Below, in pieces: positions 21,315 to 31,030 of a stretch of 64,000 bases of DNA. The DNA lies in the NCBI RefSeq assembly GCF_932274485.2, contig NC_065883.2, positions 41,138,539-41,202,538 on the forward strand, in the 5' to 3' direction. Source of the stretch: Patella vulgata (Eukaryota > Mollusca > Gastropoda > Patellidae). The translations under genes and the position numbers were made by a program. Positions within the stretch are counted from its first letter, which is position 1; the number at the start of each line of letters is the position of its first letter. The notes below the pieces were generated by a model. That model was not told the origin of the DNA and ran no database searches. It was given only the letters and a program-made list of their open reading frames with translations.

Positions 21315-22336
21315 CCCTTTCACTGCGTATACCCGGTAGTACCGGGTATTATAAAATGTCAGTAAAATGCACGTACCCGGTATTACCGTGTACTCAGTAA
21401 AGCCCTCGCTAAAATTAGTACCGTAACTGCAAGTGCCATCTATTGTATTTTCTATACACTAGAACATATTTCCACGTGTTTCAAAGCGGCAAACAGTAAA
21501 ATGGCGGAGTGCATAGTGACAATGTTGACGATGCACTCTCGACGAAGTCGTGAATGACGTCTTGCTCACCAACACGTGGACAATTTCGAGGCGGGTGATA
21601 CACATAATTCGTTTCCAGTTACTTGATAATGATAGTAGTGAGGACAGTGATTGGTATTATGAAGTGTGTGATTTGTTGTGCGACGTTCCGCCCATGGCTA
21701 GCTATGTCTCCCGTGCATGATGAACAAGCCCAATGTGAACACGATAGCCCTGTGTCTGCAGTAGATTCTGACAATAATTCTGATGTTGATAAAAATGCTG
21801 ACCTGCTGGATTGTAAAAGACGTAGGCAATTCCTGAGTCCCGAACGTGTAGATCTATTGACTGACTATATTGATAATGATATAGGACTTGGGGATGAAAG
21901 TGAAAGTGAAAGTAAAAACAAGGTATTGCAATCCGCACGTGGTCATGGCAGCGGGAGACGTGATGCGCGTGTTCGTGGCGGCATTGCTCATGGCTGCTAT
22001 TGATATTTTTGTTCATTTTATATATCTTTATCAAAATCCAGTGAAAAAAACAATATCTTTTAAGTATTTCATGGAGAAAAATTCGTTTTCGTGTTAGCTT
22101 TAGTGAGAAATAAGAAATCCAAAATGGCCGCCATGACGTCACGTGACTACATTATTATGCAAATTTCCAAAATTCTATTTTTTCCTCTTAGCCCAACCTC
22201 ATGCCCATCCCAACAGACAAAAAGATTTTTCATAAAAGCTTCCATAAGTACTGCTTGGCATTCAGTTCCAACCTCCCTTTTTTCCTCAAAAAAGGGTCTA
22301 GCACAGGCAGTGGATTTACGTCTAGCATTGAAAGGG
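21315..22336 (+). mobile_element. piggyBac-like element, non-autonomous
   Basis: Flanked by TTAA on both sides (21,311-21,314 and 22,337-22,340); ends CCCTTTCACTGCGTA and ...CTAGCATTGAAAGGG give a short CCCTTTCA/TGAAAGGG inverted repeat, as in piggyBac. Next to the left end is a small palindrome CCCGGTAGTACCGGG. A plus-strand stretch reads SSEDSDWYYEVCDLLCD and another, in a different frame, QFLSPERVDLL and GDESESESK, resembling the acidic N-terminal region of piggyBac transposases, but no catalytic domain is present. Excision at TTAA restores the LINE frame (NPGPFNTLNTGN). Confidence 0.82.
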
Positions 22337-22340
22337 TTAA

Positions 22341-22500
22341 ACGGACCAGGGTTTTGTTCTATGCAACCGACAATTAACAAAAGTTTTAATTACCAGCAAT
22401 AGATGCATATTTATACCATAACACGAGATAGGATGTAAGATCACATATAAGGCATGTTGATCGTTCCGTTTGAGAGGCCAAATAGTATTAGTTTTAATCG
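22341..22500 (-). pseudogene. LINE ORF2 N-terminal segment
   Basis: Reads LLIVGCIEQNPGP up to the piggyBac-like insertion, the signature that precedes the endonuclease in many CR1-group ORF2 proteins. Upstream codons (PISCYGINMHLLLVIKTF) run in a neighbouring frame, implying a frame change shortly before LLIVG. Confidence 0.7.
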
Positions 22501-23342
22501 TGGCTGTCATTAAGTAATATTTTACGTTCACGTGTAAGATCGGAACAATCAGAAATATATTTATATATATTTAGGTACGTATGCATAATGAGATATGGCT
22601 TCATATTAGAGATTTCTTTAAATATGTAGTTAATACATTTTACACTCCTAGAAGTTAGATACATGGAATAACGAAAATGAGACAAACAAATATACAATAT
22701 ACTACATGACAATAAAGAAAACATCAGAACAGTATTTACAATCACAATTACAAACAAATTCATACTTATATCGAGGTATGAGTTTACATTTCCAACAGTT
22801 AAATTACTTACATTGTACTTAAATTGTATTTCAAGTTTTGGAGTCGAGTAATATTAGTGTATGGGGGGGGGGGGCTAATCATATATGCAAGATCCAAGTA
22901 GGTAAAGTTCGTTGATAGTGATCTAAATGATCTTTAATATTACATCTACAGTAACAAGGACATTTGGATGAAAGTGTGCTATTCGATCAATATCTCAAAA
23001 TATTTTCAATGTCAGAGTACTTTTCTATGTAGAATACTGTTGAGTACAAGATTTCTGTATAATTTAATTGATTCTAGTTCGTAAAAAGATATTCAATATA
23101 CCTATAATAGGTTGTGTCAATAACTACAATATTATCTTTGTATTAGTACAAATAAGGTTGTTGGGTTTTTTTTTGTGTTTAACTTCAATAATTTAAGTTA
23201 GTGAACTTTCATTAGGATATAGTATTATTTGATATATCATCTTTCATTCAACACTACTTTCATTTTGTTAGTGCTGGGTAATTATTAACTCTTTGTATAA
23301 TGCTATGTCATTTTGGTAAATCAATCAATATTTTTATATATA
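22501..23342 (-). other. LINE inter-ORF region, part 1
   Basis: AT-rich with a G11 run near 22,863. Contains an open stretch with a hydrophobic start (VIVNTVLMFSLLSCSILYIC), likely chance. It continues at 24,874 beyond the Tc1 insertion. Confidence 0.5.
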
Positions 23343-23344
23343 TA

Positions 23345-24871
23345 CTATTCAAAAAAAGTAGGGGATATTTGATTTTTAAGTGTTATTAAAGTCACCTAAT
23401 GAAACTGACGAAGAAACAAATGACAAAATGAAATGAAGTTCACATTCATCGATTTATTCCAAATGATCGTTAGACTAAGTAAGGCACAGACTGACCATTA
23501 TAAGGGTAAAATGATACCCGGGGTCAAACAGCAAAGTTACCACAGCATCACAACCAAGTCAGTAACGGGTAAATCCTCCTCTGTTTGCCAAACAAGCATT
23601 GATCCGACGTGGCATACTCCTAATGAGACGTCTAAGGTCATTTTGGTCCAGATTGTCCCATTCCTGTTGCAACACAGCAGCAAGTTCTTGGACATTGGCA
23701 GGATGTTGTTGACGTTGACGTAACCTCTGTCCAAGCATGTCCCAGACATGCTCGATGGGGGAGAGGTCGGGACTCAGTGCTGGCCAAGGTAATGTGGTGA
23801 TGTTCTGTTGTTGGAGGTAACCTGTAACGATCCTGGCCCTGTGACATCTTGCGTTGTCATCCTGGAAGATGAAACGGCGGCCATGACGTCGTGCGAACGG
23901 CACAACATGGACTGCCAAGATGTTGTCCCGGTAGTACTGGCCTGTAACACGCCCTGCAACAACATGTAAAGCCGTTCTTCCAGCAACAGTGATGCCTCCC
24001 CACACCATAACAGAACCACCCCCAAATCGATCATGTCTGATGACGTTAACGTCTTGGAAGCGCTCGTTTCGACGACGCCACACCCTCCTACGTCTGTCCA
24101 AAAAATCAACAGTGAACCTTGACTCATCTGAAAACATCACATTGCTCCAGCGTCGATTATCCCAGTGTTGACGATCCCTACACCAACGACGTCTTGCCTG
24201 AATGTGATGATCTCTCAAACAAGGGATCACGCGAGGACGTCGGGCGCGAAGGTGACCACTATGCAGTCGATTCCGAATCGTCTGGCCACTCACTCTCACA
24301 CCAGTGTCTGTTTGAAGACGAGCGCTGATCTGATTTGCTGTGATGACACGATTTCTTAAGGCCAAGGTACTTATAAATCGATCCTGGGCTTGAGTTGTCG
24401 CCCTTGGTCGACCTGAGCGTGGTCTGTCCTGTACAGATTGTGTATCACGGTATCTGGACCATAGCCTGCTTATGACAGACTGAGAAACATTCATCGTCCG
24501 TGCCACAACCGCCTGTGTTGTGCCGATCTGTAGCATGCCAAGGGCACGTAATCTTTCATTTTGGGTAAGCCGACGCATATCAAAATTTGTTTTCTGGTCA
24601 CTAAAACAATTAAACTGATGTTTCCACCCTGGAATTCAATGCCACAATGACTGTAACATTCAAAGTCAGAGTTGTGCAAATCTTGGGTTGGACCCCCATG
24701 ATGATCCCAAGCATCACCTGCATTCCATGCGGTAGCTATTGGTGCGTTTGGGCGTCACATGTAACTGGAAATGTTTCTTCTGTTAGGTACTATAGTGACT
24801 TTTTTCGTAGTCATTTGCATATTTTAGTATTATGCCCCCAAAATCAAATATCCCCTACTTTTTTTGAATAG
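23345..24871 (-). mobile_element. Tc1-like transposon, apparently intact (family 2)
   Basis: 1,527 bp with perfect 32-base terminal inverted repeats beginning CTATTCAAAAAAAGTAGGGG, flanked by TA on both sides, and one unbroken transposase. Perfect ends and an intact gene point to a young insertion. The MITE at 48,009-50,042 has nearly the same ends. Confidence 0.93.
23559..24578 (-). CDS. Tc1-family DD34E transposase, complete
   Basis: 339 residues, the usual Tc1 transposase length. The N-terminal paired-like DNA-binding region (about 1-110) has two helix-turn-helix units joined by a hinge with SGRPR (55-59). The catalytic domain has FSDESRF (Asp151), GGGSVMVWGG (about 186-195), FQDDNARCHRA (Asp240-Asp241) and SPDLSPIEHVWD (Glu276). 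Asp241 to Glu276 leaves 34 residues between, so DD34E. It is expected to bind the 32-bp ends and cut and paste at TA. The start at 24,578 is the ATG giving MRRLTQNERLRALGM. No stop or frameshift. It is the best candidate in the window for an active enzyme, though activity cannot be judged from sequence alone. Confidence 0.93.
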   Translation of the reverse strand: MRRLTQNERLRALGMLQIGTTQAVVARTMNVSQSVISRLWSRYRDTQSVQDRPRSGRPRATTQAQDRFISTLALRNRVITANQISARLQTDTGVRVSGQTIRNRLHSGHLRARRPRVIPCLRDHHIQARRRWCRDRQHWDNRRWSNVMFSDESRFTVDFLDRRRRVWRRRNERFQDVNVIRHDRFGGGSVMVWGGITVAGRTALHVVAGRVTGQYYRDNILAVHVVPFARRHGRRFIFQDDNARCHRARIVTGYLQQQNITTLPWPALSPDLSPIEHVWDMLGQRLRQRQQHPANVQELAAVLQQEWDNLDQNDLRRLIRSMPRRINACLANRGGFTRY

Positions 24872-24873
24872 TA

Positions 24874-25025
24874 TAGTAATCAAGTTAGAAACGACTAAAG
24901 TTAGTGGTATAATGTAAGCAGCATGCATTTTTGTTATTTGAAATACATTTGGAAGTTCGGTGGCGCACATAACATGTTAACATGTTAGTGTTAGTATTTA
25001 CTTGTATGATCCTTTATAATCAACC
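24874..25025 (-). other. LINE inter-ORF region, part 2
   Basis: 152 bases between the Tc1 insertion and the stop of ORF1. No features beyond AT-rich sequence and a repeated AACATGTTA motif near 24,972-24,985. Confidence 0.5.
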
Positions 25026-25976
25026 TTATTTAACATTTTCATTCAGTTTTGGATTGGGCGTAGAAGTAAATAAACCTAAATCTAACAAGGACTGTTGTCG
25101 TAACAAGGGGCTTGTTTGATTTAATTCAGCTATATTAACGGGTTGAGCTGTGGATACAGATGAAGTTGATCTAGCTGTTTGTTGGTTTAACATGGCTGAT
25201 GCACTATTCAATGTCAGGTGATCGGGCTGATCAGTGTTCATTTGCTGTTCAACAATTGGCGTATCATAAAACTGATTGATGTCATCTTCACAATTGATTA
25301 ATATATTTTTGTCATCATTTAGATTTCTGACAAATATTCGACCGTCATATGTCCAGCAGTTTTTGATTTTATTCAGTTTGAAGAGTTCGTGTGTCTTTTT
25401 ATACAGCTGAGATTTTCTATGTGTCAAGGCTTCATTAATAAAGATTTTTGTTTTATTTGCTATGTTGAATTGTTTTAGCCTCTTTTTGTTGCCATATACT
25501 GCAGCACGATCCCTGTAGCTGATAAATCTAACAATTATATCTCTGTGGTAATCTTTATTGCGAGATCTAACTCTATGAGTACGACCTATTTGATTAATTG
25601 TTAGACGGGCATCTCGATCATTTAAAACATGGTTATTTATAATATCAAGTATGAGATTATCAGTATTTTCACCAGCCCTCTCACTAATACCACTGAATTT
25701 AAGACATGTTCTTCTTGAATATTTTTCAAGTTCATCAATTCTATTTTCTAAGAGGTCGATGCGGCTAACTAGATCTTGAGTTAATTTCGGTTGAATCAGG
25801 TGAACAATTTGGGTCATTATTACTTCACGTTTAAACAGTTCACCAATAAATGATCGTAACGATCCATCATCCTTTAAAACATTACCAAGGAAATCATTTA
25901 TACTATTGGAGTCATTTTGATTTGAATTTGAAGCCATCTCTCTTCTGGAACGTTTTGGCTGTCTTGATTTCGGCAT
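25026..25976 (-). CDS. LINE ORF1 protein (coiled coil plus RRM-like)
   Basis: 316 residues, unbroken. The basic N-terminus (MPKSRQPKRSRRE) is followed by a polar stretch, a coiled coil at about 62-86 (RIDLLENRIDELEKYSRR), then an RRM-like domain opening TCLKFSGISE (about 90-99) with IIVRFISYRDRAAVYGNKKR (about 147-166), and a C-terminal domain with HRKSQLYKKTHELFK and WTYDGRIFVRN. This arrangement is that of L1-type ORF1 proteins, which trimerise and bind LINE RNA as a chaperone. The C-terminal 80 residues are Ser/Thr/Gln-rich. The ATG at 25,976 follows the leader; a second ATG 13 codons later is possible. The frame survives although ORF2 of the same copy is dead. Confidence 0.85.
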   Translation of the reverse strand: MPKSRQPKRSRREMASNSNQNDSNSINDFLGNVLKDDGSLRSFIGELFKREVIMTQIVHLIQPKLTQDLVSRIDLLENRIDELEKYSRRTCLKFSGISERAGENTDNLILDIINNHVLNDRDARLTINQIGRTHRVRSRNKDYHRDIIVRFISYRDRAAVYGNKKRLKQFNIANKTKIFINEALTHRKSQLYKKTHELFKLNKIKNCWTYDGRIFVRNLNDDKNILINCEDDINQFYDTPIVEQQMNTDQPDHLTLNSASAMLNQQTARSTSSVSTAQPVNIAELNQTSPLLRQQSLLDLGLFTSTPNPKLNENVK

Positions 25977-26254
25977 TTGGATTTAGTTAAAAGTTTGTAC
26001 AGTAGACTAACCTTGTGTAAAATGCTTGAGTGAACTCGGGTGAACTGTAGTCCTAAATACTATAGATGATGTTATATTTCATCGAAATATCACTCTTTTT
26101 GCATATTTTAGTCACAATTAACTCATTAAAAGTTACTTTAGTACATACTCAGTTTACATACAAAATCTTGATAGATCATCTAAAGTAAAACATTGCTAAA
26201 ACTGAAGGAGATTAACTCTAGTCCTCGACACGTCTGCCTTAGTCGGCCATCTTG
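25977..26254 (-). promoter_or_regulatory. LINE 5' leader with YY1-like site
   Basis: The element's first bases on the minus strand are CAAGATGGCCGACTAAGG. AAGATGGCCG is the YY1-binding consensus that also lies at the 5' end of human L1, where it sets the transcription start. About 280 bases separate it from the ORF1 ATG. A promoter role here is inference from motif and position. Confidence 0.55.
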
Positions 26255-26266
26255 GTTGTCAGACTT
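26255..26266. other. LINE target-site duplication, right copy
   Basis: GTTGTCAGACTT, identical to 11,733-11,744. Confidence 0.75.
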
Positions 26267-26351
26267 GAAGCGCAGAGCACTCCTGGGATTCCACGCCTTC
26301 ACTGGAAACGACTACGTTTCGTCCTTTTTCCTCAAAGGAAAATGCCGGTGA
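26265..26351 (+). pseudogene. Gene-family fragment, opposite strand to 11,174-11,722
   Basis: Plus-strand reading LKRRALLGFHAFTGNDYVSS then FFLKGKCR and a stop. GNDYV-SFF-KGK matches the start of the minus-strand fragment at 11,722, and HAFTGND fits the same uncharacterised family. It ends abruptly after KGKCR, either at a decayed splice site or a breakpoint. Confidence 0.6.
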
Positions 26352-26845
26352 ATATTTTCATTAGCTGATTTGTCAGATCTGCTGTCTTCATATAGTAAGA
26401 TGCGAATCAGGGGCGTACATAACGATTTTGTTTGGAAGGGTGTTTAGCCAAAATGCGACCGACTGATGCCCATACCCCTAGTACGAGTGATGCAGACAGG
26501 AGCCGAGTACCACAGGTGCGAGTTTTGTAGGGGCCATGTGCAGTAGCGGATCTAGATAGGGGTAGTGGAGGGGGTGGGGGGAAATCTAGGGCCCCACCCC
26601 AGCTACAATCCCACCCCACAATGAATGTCAACAAAATACTGGCTATTACATATGCTTATGCTTGTTTGTGCATCGGGAGAAATTATATTGTGTACATGTA
26701 AGTGTAAAATGACTGAAAACCACTAGTTTAAATCACATTCCAAGTTCTAAAAGTTTTCTTTTTATATTGAGCATTTTATGGGGGATTAATAATAATACGA
26801 ATCAAAGGTGCTGTAAATATGAAAGTGTTCTACACGTTCTGATAG
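26352..26845. other. No gene; decayed repeat with G-rich block
   Basis: The stretch 26,530-26,620 (GCAGTAGCGGATCTAGATAG followed by G/T-rich sequence) resembles the termini of several invertebrate DNA transposon families, but no partner end was found. The rest is AT-rich with no domain. Confidence 0.35.
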
Positions 26846-27050
26846 CGAGAGAGAGAGAGAAATGGGGTTTAACGTCCACTCGACACAAACTAGGTCATTT
26901 CGGGACTAACATATGGTTTAATTTTATTTACATAATTCGCTTGCGCGTAGGGGTCTTTAGCAGTGGGAGGAAACCGGAGGCCCCGGAGAAAACCCACGAG
27001 GTTGGACAGGCGACCCTACTCCTTGCCACGTACAACCGGGGATATAGCAC
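26846..27050 (-). mobile_element. SINE (type M)
   Basis: The plus strand shows (GA)n tail, GGGGTTTAACGTCCACTCGA, ACTAGGTCATTTCGGGAC, GTGGGAGGAAACCGGAGG and GGCGACCCTACTCCTTGCC; the head is truncated near GTACAACCGGGGAT. Confidence 0.85.
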
Positions 27051-27269
27051 TGAAGTAAATCTACAACTTGACGTTTGCATACCCTAGTGTTCCTATCAGC
27101 ATCATCGGACTATTTTAAATTGCTAACCATACACTCCCTTTTGTATATAGAACCTTTTTTTTTTATCTAAATTATGATCTGTCCGAGATAACTTTTCGAT
27201 TAACTGCATCATTGCGTAGATTTATTTTTCTTTAAAATATAAACCTATTATTCATGCATTTAATATTTT
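27051..27269. other. No gene recognised
   Basis: AT-rich; nothing beyond a T9 run near 27,158. Confidence 0.4.
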
Positions 27270-27355
27270 TGTAAATAAATTTCTTACAGATGGAAGATGA
27301 ATTTATATTTTTTGTAAATAAATTTCTTACAGATGGAAGATGAATTTATATAAGT
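27270..27355. repeat. Two-copy 43-bp direct repeat
   Basis: TTTTTGTAAATAAATTTCTT followed by ACAGATGGAAGATGAATTTA occurs twice in tandem. Confidence 0.8.
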
Positions 27356-27539
27356 TCCCACTTGTTATTAGACCCCGAAATCTCCTGCTGTATCTTATCT
27401 CTGTTTATCTATTTTATTGAATAAATAGAAGTAAATGGAGACTAAAATTGTATACTGGGGACTGTAAGTACACACAAGAGTTATGTTCCTTTCTTACGGC
27501 TACCGACGAAGCATACATACGGGGGGCAATAGTAAAAAA

Positions 27540-27840
27540 AACATCATACGTCAAGTCGAAAAATATGCACTGGACCTGGGTAGACCACCCACCCATTAAA
27601 ATCTTGCGTAAAAAAATATGCACCATCATTAAAATCTTGCGTAAAAAAATATGCACCATCATTTTTAAGAAAGACCACCCTAAAATCTTGCGCAATAAAA
27701 TGTGTTCTTCACAGTTGCTTAATTCACCACCCAAAAATCATGTGCAAGAAAATGTGTTCCTCACAGTTGCTTATTAGACCACCCTAAAATCTTGTGCAAG
27801 AAAATGTGTTTCTTGAAATATCTCATTTTAGACCACCCAA
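27540..27840. repeat. Degenerate tandem repeat with GACCACCC and AAAATCTTGC
   Basis: Four to five imperfect units combining GACCACCC, AAAATCTTGCG, AAAAAAATATGCACCATCAT or AAGAAAATGTGTTCCTCA. Similar in style to the 53-bp array at 31,950. Confidence 0.7.
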
Positions 27841-28704
27841 AAGTATGTGCATTTACCTAACTACTAAAGGCTGAGCAATAGAACAAATGACAAGACGATA
27901 TGTTATAAATACAGTATTTATATTGAGTTGATGTTCGACAAAATTCTGAGTCTGAATTATAAGCAAAGATAGTCTAAAACTGCCCATATGCAGAGACGGG
28001 CTAAAATATATGAACTTAGGCTTGTACCTATTCATTTATTGTGCTTTCCCATATCCACTCAAATCTACTGATCACAGGTTGACCAATTTTGACCAGAGTG
28101 TGAAGAAGTAAAAGATTACCCAAATCTCATCTCGGCATGCTGCAGTGTTATAGGTAAAAAAGATGTTAACCCTCTCCACACGACGTGTTTATTCGGAGTG
28201 GGCTGGCAAACCAAATTGACAGGACAACAGTCGATCAAATCACGGGATAACACTTGAATGAAATGATAAGGCTTTGAAATATTAATGAATATTTATATAA
28301 ATAAACATATACAAGAAACAGGAGTTACAGTACAAACATAAACAAGTTGACAGCTTTCTTTGTTGACAGTTCTAATTCAATAATTAGAGTTCACGAGTCA
28401 CGGAATTCACAGTTCACAGAGTTCATGGTTCACGATGTCTATGTGTTACCCGCACACTGTTAGTCTAATAAATTAATCGACACTGAAACAACAGGAACAT
28501 ATAATGGTTTTAATAAAAATTAGAAACATATATGATACATATAATTTTCGGTTGGGGATAGCAAGGTTAAATTCCGGTATCCGAAATTACGTGGCTTCGG
28601 GACGATTTGTGGTCGTCTCTAACCATGTAATATTAATAATTACTTACAAAACACTTCTAAAAACACTTTCTACTACAAAGACTAAATATAAATAAAACAC
28701 TGTG
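27841..28704. other. No gene recognised
   Basis: AT-rich. A short CACGAGTCACGG / CACAGTTCACAG / CATGGTTCACG run lies near 28,390-28,435. The open frame at 28,504-28,695 shows no recognisable domain. Confidence 0.4.
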
Positions 28705-28960
28705 TTCAAACGCTGTCAAAACACTTCCTGGAGCCAGGATAATAATATCCAGTTTTCAAGACGAAAAGGCTAAATATACGTAAAACACAAACGTTGTTGA
28801 AAACACTTTCTTAAAACACTTCTTGAGCCAGGATGATAATATCCAGTCTAGAAGACAAAAGGCTAAATAAAACACTTCGTTAATTACACTTTCTTAAAAC
28901 ACTTCTTGAGCCAGGATAATAATATCCAGTCTAGAAGACAAAAGGCTAATGCATGGAGGC
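28705..28960. repeat. Three-copy tandem repeat, about 80-100 bp unit
   Basis: Each unit carries AAAACACTTC, TTGAGCCAGGATAATAATAT, CCAGTCTAGAAGACAAAAGG and CTAAATA; copies near 28,715, 28,815 and 28,895. Confidence 0.8.
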
Positions 28961-29510
28961 AATGAGACTCAACTTATTCATCCACCTAGTAATAAAAGGT
29001 GGGGTGAAATCCTAAACTAACAGACACAAAATAAATAAAAGAACCCATGCCTCAACTAAACCAACATGACACATATGGCTTACAACATGCATAAATAATA
29101 ATTTGAAAGGATAAAATATACTAAATAAGTCTTAAATTAAACATGCCTACTAATTAATAAATTCTTGATAAACAAGAAGCTAATATTATCTCCATTGGAA
29201 AAGTTGGCATGGAATCTAAAATCCAGACACGGGTACTATCCAAAAAATATGCAGAACTTTTGACACTAAGTAGGCACCACAAAACTAAGGATAGGCACGG
29301 ATAGCTAGATAATTTATCTACCAGATACATATAAGTTCCCATCAAAAATGTTTACTTACGAATTCTGCCCGCTTAATATTATAACAAACTAAGTGAAAAT
29401 ACATATAAATACATAGTAAAGTTCTTGCTTGAAAATACAGTCCGCAGACACAGTTAACAACAATAAAAACATAGGTAGCATGTGCAATTAGAAATATATA
29501 CCCTTAAACA
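28961..29510. other. No gene recognised
   Basis: AT-rich with no domain, inverted terminus or repeated unit that I could identify. Confidence 0.4.
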
Positions 29511-29572
29511 AGTGGGAGGAAACCGGAGGACCGGGAGAAAACCCACGAGGTTGGACAGGCGAGTCGATTGGA
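29511..29572 (-). mobile_element. SINE (type M) core fragment
   Basis: AGTGGGAGGAAACCGGAGGA, GGGAGAAAACCCACGAGG and TTGGACAGGCGA match the core of the other type M SINEs; both ends missing. Confidence 0.75.
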
Positions 29573-30510
29573 CAATATATAACTCCCTTCTGTTTTAGCA
29601 AGGCGAATAACTGCATATATAAATATTACAGTGTACTTTTTTTTCATTTTGTGCTCAACCCAAATCTTTATTGACAAATATCTTCAAGAAATTCTGCTCA
29701 AAAATGACCATCACACTATTTTCAAACTTCATCCAAACACATCTCTGAAATATATAAAACAGAAGAAAATCAGTCATAAACAGGCATCATAAATAAATCG
29801 TAACTAAGCAGTGTGGCCATTTTTTTTTTATTTTTTTTTTGCACTCTGGTAGTCTCTGCAGTGTTTACTTTAAAGTGGACAATTTAAATCAAAGTTTGCC
29901 CAAATTCTGAAGAACATGATCCGCCTGATAATGAGTCATTAATCTCAAGAAATTGTTTGAAAATATAGTCACTAGGGGAGGTGAAATAACAGCTGATTTG
30001 GGCCTAGGATAACGGGAAATTATGCTAAAATTGACAATGACAATGATTGACAACACGTCAGAACGATATACATAGCAACCACTTGAATCCTAGGCATCAC
30101 ATAGTTTTAGGGTATTCTGAGGGGTGTATGCAAGAACTTCTCTTCTCTGAACAAGAACTAGCAATAAAATTGTGTTGACAGTCTGCAAATAAAATAATAA
30201 AGGCTAAAAACTCACCCATGTTAAAGTTATCAAAAAAAAACTTCGAAAATAATTGAGGGTTTTTAAAGATGCTACATGTAAATTTTATACATTTTTCATG
30301 ACATGGCAGTAAAAAATTATATTTTTGAAAAAAAATCCAGCTTATGAGTGTTTTCTGTGTAATTTGTCTGTAACTTGTCTAATTTTTTCACAGAACTCAA
30401 ATACTGCCTTTAATAAGAAAGATTTTTAAATTTTAGCACAAAAGGCCCATGGACCTGAGATGCACTACTGTACATAAAGCAGCATGTATACTTAAAGGGC
30501 CATCATTTTT
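29573..30510. other. No gene recognised
   Basis: AT-rich with long T and A runs (29,820-29,840, 30,229-30,238). No domain found on either strand. Confidence 0.4.
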
Positions 30511-30514
30511 GCAG

Positions 30515-31030
30515 TTATTCTTTGATTTTGATTTCCTTTCACCGGTATGTTACCAGAACATATGGGAAGCATATAAAAAAGACTTTTTGGTGATACCCCT
30601 ATATAGGACACAGCTCAGCAAATATTTCTACGCCCGTCACCCACGAATGTAGGGCGAAAGTTATTTTTAGTCTTTCTCTCCCTTTCCCCCCTTTTGCATG
30701 TCGATTTTTGTTGACTTTTTGGTGTAGAATCGAAGAAAAAGGTTTGAAAATACATTTTCTACCAGGTTTTGGTGAATATTCATGATTTTGATTTCCTTTC
30801 ACCGGTATGTTACCAGAACATATGGGAAGCATATAAAAAAGACTTTTTGGTGATACCTGAAGTTTCACCCCTATATAGGACACAGCTCAGCAAATATTTC
30901 TACGCAGTCACCCACGAATGTAGGGCGAAAGTTATTTTTAGTCTTTCTCTCCCTTTCCCCCCTTTTGCATGGCGAAGAAAAAGGTTCGAAAATACATTTT
31001 CTACCAGGTTTTGGTGAATATTCATGATTT
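30515..31030 (+). repeat. Two-copy tandem duplication, about 265 bp
   Basis: Copies start near 30,519 and 30,780, each with GATTTTGATTTCCTTTCACC, GGACACAGCTCAGCAAATAT, CACCCACGAATGTAGGGCGA and TTTTCTACCAGGTTTTGGTG. Small indels distinguish them, including loss of a GTCGATTTTTGTTGACTT block in copy 2. Confidence 0.85.

Larger units (their letters stand above)
11745..26254 (-). mobile_element. Full-length CR1/Jockey-type LINE, 5.7 kb, split by three insertions
   Basis: The LINE runs right to left: 5' leader (26,254-25,977), ORF1 (25,976-25,026), inter-ORF region, ORF2 with APE-type endonuclease and reverse transcriptase, and a 3' UTR ending GTTTAAACT at 11,745. Subtracting the foldback (6,223), the piggyBac-like (1,022) and the Tc1 (1,527) insertions with their target duplications leaves about 5.73 kb. 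The ORF2 signature CIEQNPGP near its start and the C-terminal Cys/His knuckle fit CR1/L2-like LINEs; the exact clade is not decided. ORF1 is open, ORF2 has several stops and frame changes, so the copy is dead. Confidence 0.88.

Noticed and set aside
27448-27777. 109-codon plus-strand frame
   Set aside because: It covers a degenerate tandem repeat; repeated peptide is a by-product.
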